Shown piece after piece: positions 8,617 to 16,900 of a stretch of 64,000 nucleotides of DNA. The notes beneath the pieces were generated by a model. It searched no databases, was not told the origin of the DNA, and saw only the letters and a list, made by a program, of their open reading frames with translations. The DNA is taken from assembly GCF_047272945.1 (NCBI RefSeq), contig NZ_JBKOPS010000014.1:29090-93089 (forward strand). The letters are read 5' to 3'. This stretch comes from Rubrolithibacter danxiaensis (lineage in GTDB: Bacteria > Bacteroidota > Bacteroidia > Sphingobacteriales > Sphingobacteriaceae). A program made the position numbers and the translations under genes. Numbering within the stretch: position 1 is the first letter of the stretch; the number at the start of each line of letters is the position of its first letter.

Positions 8617-8715
8617 CCTGCATTTTGCTCAAATGCTATTATTGTAACAATTACATCGCCTACAGAGAATGTAATATATCCTATTTTCTAATTTGGCGAT
8701 CAATTAAATTATTTC

Positions 8716-9321
8716 ATGAGTCAGGAAAAAAATACTGAATGGCTTACAATGGCGATGACAAAACCTTTTAATTATATTAATGAAAGGTTCTTTTACGACA
8801 AAATCAATGAAGAGTTTTTCAGCACTACGCTTCTTGACAGCGTTCTTATCAATGATGAACTGCAGGGAACTTTTGAGACAAGCTACACCAAAGAAGAAAT
8901 CGAAAAACTTACAGTAAAACTGAAACTCCTTGAAAAAGTAAACACTTCGATATTAGAAATTCCGAGATTGACTGTAGCAGAAAGAAGAGAAATTCAAATA
9001 CAATACGCAGATAGCCTGGATACATTGAACGCCGACTATCTAAAACGTATAATTGAGCAGCAGGATGGTAAAACAGAGTTTATTATTGATGAGGTGTTTA
9101 AGGCAAATCCCGGATTTAATGCTTTGGCCGTCAATTGGGAAGATTATAAGATGCAGGCAGCTAAGAAAAAAATTTCTGATTATACAAAGTACCATAGTAT
9201 AAATATGGAAAGGTCTTCGATCTGGCATATCAGCAAAGAAAGAATTATTAAAAAGGCTTCTAATAGTCAAACACCAGACCTTCTTCCTGAAAAGGAGAAA
9301 CCCTGGTGGAAAATATGGTAG
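8716..9321 (+). CDS. Hypothetical protein
   Basis: I do not recognise this 201-residue protein. It is rich in charged residues, has no signal peptide or membrane segment, and looks mostly helical (for example EEIEKLTVKLKLLEKVN and the AERREIQIQYADSLDTLNADY region). The end is striking, with a proline-rich linker followed by PWWKIW. It lies downstream of kdsB with its own 99-bp upstream gap. The codon use resembles its neighbours, which supports a real gene. Confidence 0.6.
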   Translation: MSQEKNTEWLTMAMTKPFNYINERFFYDKINEEFFSTTLLDSVLINDELQGTFETSYTKEEIEKLTVKLKLLEKVNTSILEIPRLTVAERREIQIQYADSLDTLNADYLKRIIEQQDGKTEFIIDEVFKANPGFNALAVNWEDYKMQAAKKKISDYTKYHSINMERSSIWHISKERIIKKASNSQTPDLLPEKEKPWWKIW

Positions 9322-9393
9322 AAATTATTAAGACACCCTATTATTACTTGTCGGAAACTTCAATACAGCGGGCGCATTTCAAGCAAAGTACTT

Positions 9394-10197
9394 TTATATC
9401 TGCGAAAATTCAACAGGCTTTAAAAACGTGGCATTGATATGTGAAATTATTTTAGCATCTGCATATTCGGGCATGCTGCTGATTTTTTTCCATTCAGGAT
9501 CACTGCCAAACTGTTTCCAGTTACGGTCATGCTCGTCCATATCATCAAACGTAATCATATAAGTAAGATTAGGACGTTGAGGGCCAATAAGGGTTTCACC
9601 GAAAAATACAGGAGTAAGCCCTGTTCTTTTAAAAATGCTAATCTCGCCAGCGGTGTTAAACATTTCTATCTTTTTTTTACCTGCACTTTCACTTGGACTT
9701 TCGTATCTTCTAAGTTCAAATATTCTTGATTTTTTTGACGGCACTTCTATTTTAGGCATTCCTGTAAAGGCCCTTAATAATGAGCTTTCAATCCGTTCAT
9801 AAGCAGGAGCTGTTGCCGGGGCATTCAGATAAGCGGCGGCAGCCTGTGCATATTTTTTATCCTGACTTAATCTTTCGCTGCTTCTTAAAAAGTCATCCAT
9901 GGATTTATAAGGAATAAGGGCGTAGAGTTTGGTAAACCCTTCCGGCTTGAGTTCGGTAAAAACACCTACATTACGGCTGCCTATTTTATTTAAAGCAGGA
10001 ATAGCTGCATTTTTAAAATAATCTTCTACCAGTTTTTGCTGCGCCTCGTTTTTCAGGGTATAAACCCTCAGCTCATAAAATTCAAGCGATTGCTTTTCCA
10101 TTGATTCTGTTATTTCAGAAGCTTTACTGATTACAGGAGCAATTCCTGCTAACGAACATCCCAGTACGGATGTTCTTACAAAATCCCGTCTTTTCAT
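9394..10197 (-). CDS. Tat-exported NIPSNAP family protein
   Basis: A 267-residue exported protein. The N-terminus MKRRDFVRTSVLGCSLAG is a twin-arginine-type signal, common among Bacteroidota oxidoreductase-like proteins. Two dimeric alpha-beta barrel units of the NIPSNAP family follow: one beginning LEFYELRVYTLKNEAQQ (about 38-150) and one beginning RIFELRRYESPSE (about 160-260), each with a late W..F-type segment. NIPSNAP domains have no settled enzymatic role. The gene lies 38 bp after the ThuA gene on the same strand, so a MaoC-ThuA-NIPSNAP operon is likely. Confidence 0.85.
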   Translation of the reverse strand: MKRRDFVRTSVLGCSLAGIAPVISKASEITESMEKQSLEFYELRVYTLKNEAQQKLVEDYFKNAAIPALNKIGSRNVGVFTELKPEGFTKLYALIPYKSMDDFLRSSERLSQDKKYAQAAAAYLNAPATAPAYERIESSLLRAFTGMPKIEVPSKKSRIFELRRYESPSESAGKKKIEMFNTAGEISIFKRTGLTPVFFGETLIGPQRPNLTYMITFDDMDEHDRNWKQFGSDPEWKKISSMPEYADAKIISHINATFLKPVEFSQI

Positions 10198-10235
10198 ATA
10201 TTATTAATAATTTTTAATGTTTCTGTTTTTATTAA

Positions 10236-11009
10236 TTATTTGCTTGCTGCCCAAAAGATCGAATTTTTGAAAATCGAAGTATAAACCGGATTTTTAAACA
10301 GATCGGGTGAGTGCCCCGTGAAAATATAAATATTTCTTGCTGCTACGTGTTCATTTGTCCAGATTACCGGATGATCTCCCATCTTTATATCCCTTGCGGG
10401 TTTATAGGAAGATTCATCAACACTGGCAATAACATGTACATTGGCACGCGGACTTTTATTGTAGGTGTACCATTCATCTTTTTCTATAATAAATGATGCA
10501 GGTATTCCTTTCATAACCGGATGTTGTTTATCTTCTACATTTACTTTACCGGAAGCAAAATCAGCAATGTAATTTTTAAAACGGATACCGCCCATAAATT
10601 CAGAAAACCAGTGCCACATCGGGTAACCGTCAAACTCCCCGAGTAATGTGGCATGGTGAAAGCCGATCCAGCCTCCGTGCCCCTCTGTAATGTATTTTTG
10701 AAAAGCATTAACAGCTTTCTCTTTCCAGCCGTATGGCGGATAATCTAATTGGATAAAAAGCTGATACCCGTTTAAGAATGCTTCCTCTATGGTATCCGTA
10801 TTTTCAATATAATCAACTGTAAAATTACTGTCGGCAGCCAGCTTGTTAAGCCATGTTTTGGCCACATTAGAGTATAAAATATGATGGCCGCCATTTTCAG
10901 AAAGTACCAGTGCCTTAAATAACGGCTTTTTCTGTTCTGATTGTGCTTTACAAACTGTAAGAGCACCTAGAAAAAGGATAATAAGAGCGGTTCTGATCTT
11001 TTCAACCAT
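10236..11009 (-). CDS. Secreted ThuA domain-containing protein
   Basis: A ThuA-like (trehalose utilisation) protein with a glutamine-amidotransferase-like fold, about 257 residues from the ATG at 11009. A signal peptide (TALIILFLGALTVCKAQS) is followed by ALVLSENGGHHI, the long GWIGFHHATLLGEF segment with conserved histidines, and a C-terminal HPVIWTNEH and YIFTGHSPDL region. The longer reading to 11051 would start with GTG inside the upstream gene, so I prefer the inner ATG, 7 bp after the MaoC stop. ThuA proteins are linked to sugar metabolism, but the reaction is unclear. Confidence 0.85.
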   Translation of the reverse strand: MVEKIRTALIILFLGALTVCKAQSEQKKPLFKALVLSENGGHHILYSNVAKTWLNKLAADSNFTVDYIENTDTIEEAFLNGYQLFIQLDYPPYGWKEKAVNAFQKYITEGHGGWIGFHHATLLGEFDGYPMWHWFSEFMGGIRFKNYIADFASGKVNVEDKQHPVMKGIPASFIIEKDEWYTYNKSPRANVHVIASVDESSYKPARDIKMGDHPVIWTNEHVAARNIYIFTGHSPDLFKNPVYTSIFKNSIFWAASK

Positions 11010-11016
11010 AAAAGTC

Positions 11017-11478
11017 TCAATCAATAAAATGATACAGAAAGATAACTTCACCGCTTAAAGCAGGTTTCTTTTGATTGTTTATTTCTAATTCAATACCTAA
11101 TGTAGCTTTTGTTATTCCACGTAAATTAACAATCGAATTAAGTTTAACTTTTAAACGGACTTCACTATTTACAACTACAGGCTGGGCAAACCTCAGATTT
11201 TCTATACCGTAATTGATTTCCATTTTGAGATTCTGAACATCTACCAACTGCTTCCATAAATAAGGAATAAGCGATAAAGTGAGGTAGCCATGAGCAATAG
11301 TTGCCTTGAAAGGGCTTTCCGTTTCCGCTCTTATTACATCAGTATGTATCCATTGATGATCCAATGTTGCATCAGCAAATAAATTGATCTGCTGCTGAGT
11401 AATAACATGCCAGGAAGACACTCCTATTTCTTTACCTAAATGCTTTTCAAACTCATTATAATTTCTGATCACTAACAT
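11017..11478 (-). CDS. MaoC family dehydratase
   Basis: A 153-residue hotdog-fold hydratase of the MaoC family, expected to hydrate an enoyl-CoA or similar thioester. The segment ITQQQINLFADATLDHQWIH carries the catalytic Asp/His pair (D..DHQWIH), followed by FKATIAHGYLTLSLIPYL, both diagnostic. The ATG at 11478 gives the usual family length. The extra upstream codons to 11550 look non-coding (lysine/asparagine-rich). It heads a minus-strand group with ThuA and NIPSNAP genes. Confidence 0.9.
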   Translation of the reverse strand: MLVIRNYNEFEKHLGKEIGVSSWHVITQQQINLFADATLDHQWIHTDVIRAETESPFKATIAHGYLTLSLIPYLWKQLVDVQNLKMEINYGIENLRFAQPVVVNSEVRLKVKLNSIVNLRGITKATLGIELEINNQKKPALSGEVIFLYHFID

Positions 11479-11594
11479 AATATTTACCTGATTTTTCTCA
11501 ATTATACTATTATTCGTTTTAAGTTTGTTTTTATTGAACAATATTTTCAATAAATCCTTTTACAGCGATGTTATTTATTATTAAAACCAGTCTC

Positions 11595-12431
11595 ATGAAA
11601 TTAAAATTCTTCCTGCTAAGCCTTCTCTTATCCATTTTCAGTACGCTTGCTTATAGCCAGCAGTTAACAATAGGCAGTTATAATTTGAGATATGAAAACG
11701 AAAGTGATACGGGTAACTTATGGACGGACCGTGTGCCGGTTGTTGCTTCGCTAATACGTTTTCATGATTTTGATGTGTTTGGCACACAGGAAGGATTAAA
11801 AAGTCAGCTAGACGATATCCACGAAGCTTTACCGGCTTATGTATATTACGGTGCCGGGCGTGATGACGGAAAAGACAAAGGAGAACACTCGGCTATCTTT
11901 TTTAAGAAAGAGCACTTTAATCTGTTAAAACATGGCGATTTCTGGTTGTCTGAAACTCCGGATAAACCTTCATTGGGGTGGGATGCCAAATGTTGTTTCC
12001 GCATTTGTTCCTGGGTTTATTTGCAGGATAAAAAAACCAATAAAAAGTTCTACTTTTTCAATGTACACTTTGACCATGAGGGAATAAAAGCCCGTGAAGA
12101 AAGTTCGAATCTAATATTGCAGAAAATAAAAACTATCGCCGGAAACGAACCTGTTATACTGACGGGGGATTTTAACGGTGGGCAACAATCTTCATGGTAT
12201 AAAACGATAGCCAATTCAGGATCATTAAAAGATTCATATAAAGAAGCGCAACATCCTTATGCCAATAATGGTTCCTTCAATGCTTTTGGTAAATCTGATA
12301 GTAATGAAATTATAGATCATGTGTTTATAAGCAAGCATTTTAAAGTAAATAAATGGGGTATTCTTACAGACTCTTATCATGGAAAATATCCTTCAGATCA
12401 TTTTCCGGTATTAGTTAATGTAAGTTATTAG
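11595..12431 (+). CDS. Secreted endonuclease/exonuclease/phosphatase family protein
   Basis: About 278 residues from the ATG at 11595, chosen because a good signal peptide follows (LKFFLLSLLLSIFSTLAYSQ). The mature part is an EEP fold: IGSYNLRYEN (conserved Asn), FGTQEGL (metal-binding Glu), NVHFDHEG, LTGDFNG (Asp/Asn) and the catalytic SDHFPV histidine at the end. Exported members in Bacteroidota may act as phosphodiesterases or nucleases; the substrate is unknown. It diverges from the MaoC gene, and the two starts are about 116 bp apart. Confidence 0.88.
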   Translation: MKLKFFLLSLLLSIFSTLAYSQQLTIGSYNLRYENESDTGNLWTDRVPVVASLIRFHDFDVFGTQEGLKSQLDDIHEALPAYVYYGAGRDDGKDKGEHSAIFFKKEHFNLLKHGDFWLSETPDKPSLGWDAKCCFRICSWVYLQDKKTNKKFYFFNVHFDHEGIKAREESSNLILQKIKTIAGNEPVILTGDFNGGQQSSWYKTIANSGSLKDSYKEAQHPYANNGSFNAFGKSDSNEIIDHVFISKHFKVNKWGILTDSYHGKYPSDHFPVLVNVSY

Positions 12432-12498
12432 ATTATCTGTATTAAGTAAAAAAGTTCAGGGCCTTGCAAAGTATCACAAGGCTATGTGCATTTGCTCC

Positions 12499-12506
12499 TA
12501 TTTTTG
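12499..12506 (+). promoter_or_regulatory. -7 box match abutting the MFS gene start
   Basis: TATTTTTG fits TAnnTTTG exactly and ends 4 bp before the ATG at 12511. Transcription from it would begin at about the start codon, giving a nearly leaderless message. No clear -33 TTG at the standard spacing was seen, so this is a weak prediction. Confidence 0.3.
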
Positions 12507-12510
12507 TTGA

Positions 12511-13725
12511 ATGAACACCGCTACCGTATCTAAAGATCTCGCTGAAAAAACCGTATTTCCAATTCTTTTTGCTATCAGTTTTTCTCATTTATTAAACGAT
12601 ACCATCCAATCTTTAATTCCTGCTATCTATCCGATTGTAAAAAGGGATTACCATCTCAGCTTTTCTCAGATCGGATTAATCACATTAACTTTTCAAATGG
12701 CAGCATCTTTACTGCAACCATTTGTAGGTTTATATACAGACAAAAAACCGCAACCGTTTTCACTCGCAACCGGAATGGGATTCACCCTAACAGGCCTCAT
12801 TATTCTTTCTGTTTCTAATAACTTTCATTTGATGCTGGTTTCCGTAGCGCTTGTTGGTGTAGGATCTTCTATATTCCATCCCGAGGCTTCCCGGATGGCA
12901 CACATGGCCTCCGGAGGAAAAAGAGGCTTAGCCCAATCTGTTTTTCAACTGGGAGGAAATGCAGGAAGTTCAATAGGTCCGTTACTGGCGGCGTGGATTA
13001 TTGTTCCTTACGGCCAGTTCAGCCTGATCTGGTTTTCAATTATTGCCTTAGTTGCAATAGTGATTTTAAGCACGGTAGGCAAATGGTACAAAGGTCGAAT
13101 ATTAACACAATCGGCAAAAAAACAGCAAAACGTCACTGTTAATACATCAACCTTTTCTAAGAGCAGAATCGTTATGTCGGTTATTATTTTGCTCGTGCTT
13201 ATATTCTCCAAGTACTTTTACATGGCAAGTTTAACCAGCTATTTTACTTTTTACCTTATTGATAAATTTCATATTTCTGTACAAACCTCACAGATTTACT
13301 TGTTTGTTTTCCTGTTTTCTGTAGCAGCCGGAACCTTGGCCGGCGGCCCAATCGGCGACCGTATCGGGCGAAAATATGTAATATGGGTTTCTATTCTGGG
13401 AACGGCTCCCTTCGCTTTACTGCTTCCGTATGCCAACCTGTTCTGGACAGGTGTATTAATTGTTCCTATCGGGATGATTTTAGCTTCTGCTTTCTCTGCG
13501 ATTTTAGTATATGCGCAAGAACTTATACCGGGCAAAGTAGGTTTGGTAGCGGGTTTATTTTTTGGCTTTGCCTTTGGAATGGGAGGATTAGGATCGGCAC
13601 TTTTAGGTAACCTGGCCGATAAAACAAGTATCAGCCATGTGTTTTACCTCTGTTCATTTTTGCCTTTAATTGGCCTTTTAACCGGATTTTTACCAAACAT
13701 TGAAAGCAGTAAGAAAAGTCAATAA
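12511..13725 (+). CDS. MFS transporter, fosmidomycin-resistance (Fsr) family
   Basis: A 404-residue inner-membrane transporter with about 12 hydrophobic segments. The N-terminal SHLLNDTIQSLIPAIYPIVK and the loop GLYTDKKPQPF are typical of the Fsr group. HPEASRMAHMASGGKRG lies between helices 4 and 5, and the second-half loop GGPIGDRIGRKYV is the classic MFS motif A copy. Fsr of E. coli exports fosmidomycin, but natural substrates of homologues are mostly unknown. Its 3' end overlaps the convergent membrane-protein gene by 7 bp. Confidence 0.88.
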   Translation: MNTATVSKDLAEKTVFPILFAISFSHLLNDTIQSLIPAIYPIVKRDYHLSFSQIGLITLTFQMAASLLQPFVGLYTDKKPQPFSLATGMGFTLTGLIILSVSNNFHLMLVSVALVGVGSSIFHPEASRMAHMASGGKRGLAQSVFQLGGNAGSSIGPLLAAWIIVPYGQFSLIWFSIIALVAIVILSTVGKWYKGRILTQSAKKQQNVTVNTSTFSKSRIVMSVIILLVLIFSKYFYMASLTSYFTFYLIDKFHISVQTSQIYLFVFLFSVAAGTLAGGPIGDRIGRKYVIWVSILGTAPFALLLPYANLFWTGVLIVPIGMILASAFSAILVYAQELIPGKVGLVAGLFFGFAFGMGGLGSALLGNLADKTSISHVFYLCSFLPLIGLLTGFLPNIESSKKSQ

Positions 13726-14369
13726 GATACCTTTTTCTTTTTTTGACTTACCATTACGAACAAGACGATTTCAATAAGCATTATTACAAAGAAAACAACT
13801 GAGTTTTCATGATAGCTTCCGGTAACCCAGAAATAAGTGAGGCCGGAAAAAGCCGTTACTGCGCCTGTACAGGCAATCGCCCATTTTGCAATAACCATGT
13901 AACGGTAAGCACGGTGAACATCAGCAGCAGATTCTACCGGCTGCTTTAACTTATTCAGCAAATAACAGTTTTCAATAACATCAAATAAAAGTGGCAGCAC
14001 CTGCAGGTAAGCTAATACGACAAAAACAGCCTGGCCTGTAGACTGCATTTTGGAAGCCGTTTTCATACAGAGCATGAAAACAGCGGGATACACTGCAAGC
14101 ATAAACAGAAAGTCTGTTAACAGCTGCGAACGCAAGGCAGTTTTTGAGACCTTCGCTTCATTTGCATTGGGTAATTCATCAATTCCTTTGATCAGTTTTA
14201 TAAGCTCCGCGGAAGTTGCCGGAAACTCAAGGTCAAAAATACTAAACCGCTGCCGGGTATGACCCATTGTAAAAAAATAACGGCTTTGCCGCTTCATTAT
14301 CCAGCTTGTAAGCAAAAACAGTGTAAAACAAGCTGTAAAATACAGCCACATCTGGTCAAATATAAACAT
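13719..14369 (-). CDS. Small polytopic membrane protein beside the patatin gene
   Basis: I do not recognise this 216-residue protein. Hydrophobic segments occur near residues 5-24, 87-107, 112-130, 160-180 and 188-208, separated by a soluble stretch (about 40-80). It has no signal peptide beyond the first helix and no obvious catalytic motif. The start lies 11 bp after the patatin stop codon on the same strand, so the two are almost certainly co-transcribed. It may be a membrane partner of the phospholipase, an inference from position only. Confidence 0.65.
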   Translation of the reverse strand: MFIFDQMWLYFTACFTLFLLTSWIMKRQSRYFFTMGHTRQRFSIFDLEFPATSAELIKLIKGIDELPNANEAKVSKTALRSQLLTDFLFMLAVYPAVFMLCMKTASKMQSTGQAVFVVLAYLQVLPLLFDVIENCYLLNKLKQPVESAADVHRAYRYMVIAKWAIACTGAVTAFSGLTYFWVTGSYHENSVVFFVIMLIEIVLFVMVSQKKKKVSY

Positions 14370-14380
14370 AGCGAGTATTG

Positions 14381-16804
14381 TTAAACATTTACATTCAAAT
14401 TTTCATTCGTCAGATCCGGATCATCCAATTTATCCTCATCTTCCAGAATAAAGCTTCTGAAACTTGTTTTGTTAAAGGCATTTTTCTTTTCTTCCTGCTT
14501 TTTCTGGCCCTGTTCAATCATCTGCTGCATTTCAATCCGTTTTTGCTGATACTCTTCCCAGTTAAAATTCAGCAGAAAATCACAGGCCGCTTCAGCGCCT
14601 TTTACAAACATCCGTTTCTTATCATCGTCAGAAATAAAAAAATTAAGCCAGTTGAATTCACTTAACTTGATATTGCCTATACCTTTTGTAAATACTTTAT
14701 TCTTCATCATAAAGTCTTTATCATAATAATTGCGCATTGTATTTATTATACGACCGGCATAATTACTCAAACTCCAGGTGTACGCATCACTTCCATCGAT
14801 AGTATCCGGTTCAGAATCGTCCAGGTTAATTCCAAAACTTGGTATCCGGGGCTCTACCACTTTCGGATTATAAAAAATATTTACAGGGAAGTTTGATAAC
14901 ATTCCTCCGTCTGCAAATCGTGCGATATGCGGTATATCTTCCTGATCTACTCCAAAATATTCTTTCCATGCTTCCATTATCGCAGGGTCGCTACGATCGA
15001 TATCCGGTATCATGTGCGATTCGAAAAATATGGGAATGGACATGGAAGCACGCACAAAACGAGCCGGATGTAAAGCATCAGGATCTGATCGGAAAAGGTT
15101 CCACATTCTCGGAAACTCAATTTTATTTTGACTAACAAGTTCTGAAGTAATAAAAGTTACATCTCCATTCAAACCATCTATGCCTGTAGGATGAGCTTTT
15201 CTAAGCCGGATCCCAGGTATGGGCACTTCCATTTTATCCTGCAGATCTTTTATAGTATGCACGTTATTTTCAATCAGTATATTCTTTATCCACTCGTAAA
15301 AAAACTTGCCGGGATTAATACCATAACCGCAGGAACGTAAACGGCTGAAAAGAAAAGAAGAGTAAAAAGTTATTGCAGCAATTAACAGAATATTAAAGCC
15401 GGTAAGAACAAAGGTAATTTTGGCAAGTGTGTCTGCCCAGTCGTACTTATAACTCAATCCTAAAAAAAGGGTATTACAAAAAAGCAGAACCAATAAAGAA
15501 CCCAGAATGAAGGACGCAACCTGTTTTACCTGCTTAGTGAACGATTTATTGGTAATGAAATTCTTAATAATCCAGCGGGCAAAGGGATGGCCATCTACCA
15601 GGTTAAAAAAATTAAGGCTCGTAATATATTGCAGAATTCGCTTTGACTTTTTCCCACTCTTGTGATGGAGACGGGTACCGTCGGGAGAATCGATTACTCC
15701 ATCAATTGAAGCGAGCAATGCTGTATTTATTGCTCCAGCGCTGGTTCCGGCCAGGCGCAAAAAACGAATTCCCGCCTCCTCTAATACATATGTATAACCC
15801 GCCAGAGCCACTCCCAATACTCCACCTCCCTTTTGAACAAGATCCACATATTGATTTCCGTACTGATCCAATACATCCGAAACTTTCAATTTTTCGTAAT
15901 TCTCACCAAACTTTACCTTTAATTTCTGAATGCTTTTCAATACCTCAGGCTGGTTAATAAAATCGTCAGGAGTTAGAACAGCCCCCGAAGATTTTTTTTC
16001 AGATGCGGATTCGCTATTAACTTTTAAATCACCCTTATCCTCTGTTACAGAAGTTATGTCTAGATCATAAAACTCATCTTCTAACCCGGCAATAAACTTC
16101 AGGTACTCCGGTATATCCTTGTTAGTTATTCTGACGCGTTGGTTTTTAAAAGCTGAAGATCCGGAAGGTATAGGAACTTCTTGATTCCATATCTTGAGTT
16201 TTCCATTAGTTATTCCAATATAGGTAGTGGTATGCAGGTTATTTAGCTGGCCCGATACGGTGTAGTACTTTTCTTCTTGTAACGGTTTTTGACAATCACA
16301 TTCTTCGTAATTAGCTATTATTTCGGTAACATCATCGTACACATCCAGGTAATCTTTTACAATTACTTTTTTAATCCTTTCTTTAAATATTCCGAATCTC
16401 TTAGGCTTTTTTACAATAAACTCGTATTGTCTTACCAGCTGGTAAACCGCGATATTTTTTTCCTTGCAGGGAGGTGCAGCAAATTCTTTTTCAAGACTGT
16501 CTGTAACAGAATTCTGGGTAGTAATTGTAATATTTCTCGAAGATTTTAACTCGGACTCTAATGCTAACAGATTTTTTATGCCTAAAGTGCCTTTAATACT
16601 GGAAGTAAAGTTTGTCTGATCTGTTTTGGATATTCCTACTGTGCGTGTGATGATCCTTTTTTCCTTATTCTCACAGGAAACAGAAGTAATATGCAGCGGA
16701 TGCCAATATTCAGCTATTTCACAATCTACTGCACCTTCTTTTAAGGTGACAGAAAAAGAATTTACAACAGTGCTGCCCTCAGTATGCTTTGGAAATTTCC
16801 CCAT
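14381..16804 (-). CDS. Patatin-like phospholipase with N-terminal beta-rich region and membrane hairpin
   Basis: An 807-residue protein with a patatin hydrolase domain beginning near residue 320. The oxyanion loop is GGGVLG (326-331), the nucleophile elbow GTSAG (353-357, Ser355) and the second catalytic element DGG (632-634), so the Ser-Asp dyad is intact and acyl-ester hydrolysis is expected. Two hydrophobic segments (about 431-451 and 463-485) interrupt the domain. Residues 1-270 are not a known patatin part: residues 55-135 are rich in alternating Ser/Thr and hydrophobic residues, a pattern reminiscent of beta-hairpin pore-forming proteins, though this is weak. It follows the diadenylate-cyclase-like gene by 96 bp. 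Confidence 0.88.
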   Translation of the reverse strand: MGKFPKHTEGSTVVNSFSVTLKEGAVDCEIAEYWHPLHITSVSCENKEKRIITRTVGISKTDQTNFTSSIKGTLGIKNLLALESELKSSRNITITTQNSVTDSLEKEFAAPPCKEKNIAVYQLVRQYEFIVKKPKRFGIFKERIKKVIVKDYLDVYDDVTEIIANYEECDCQKPLQEEKYYTVSGQLNNLHTTTYIGITNGKLKIWNQEVPIPSGSSAFKNQRVRITNKDIPEYLKFIAGLEDEFYDLDITSVTEDKGDLKVNSESASEKKSSGAVLTPDDFINQPEVLKSIQKLKVKFGENYEKLKVSDVLDQYGNQYVDLVQKGGGVLGVALAGYTYVLEEAGIRFLRLAGTSAGAINTALLASIDGVIDSPDGTRLHHKSGKKSKRILQYITSLNFFNLVDGHPFARWIIKNFITNKSFTKQVKQVASFILGSLLVLLFCNTLFLGLSYKYDWADTLAKITFVLTGFNILLIAAITFYSSFLFSRLRSCGYGINPGKFFYEWIKNILIENNVHTIKDLQDKMEVPIPGIRLRKAHPTGIDGLNGDVTFITSELVSQNKIEFPRMWNLFRSDPDALHPARFVRASMSIPIFFESHMIPDIDRSDPAIMEAWKEYFGVDQEDIPHIARFADGGMLSNFPVNIFYNPKVVEPRIPSFGINLDDSEPDTIDGSDAYTWSLSNYAGRIINTMRNYYDKDFMMKNKVFTKGIGNIKLSEFNWLNFFISDDDKKRMFVKGAEAACDFLLNFNWEEYQQKRIEMQQMIEQGQKKQEEKKNAFNKTSFRSFILEDEDKLDDPDLTNENLNVNV

Positions 16805-16900
16805 AACATAAATTGTTTATGAAGATTAACATACACATACTTAACTTCCTGAAAAAGAGTTAAAACACCCTTTTTAAGCAGTATAAATAACAAGTTAAGA

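Noticed and set aside
15643..15957. Plus-strand open frame of 104 codons inside the patatin gene
   Set aside because: It lies entirely opposite a well-supported coding region, has no family features and is proline-rich noise from the antisense frame.
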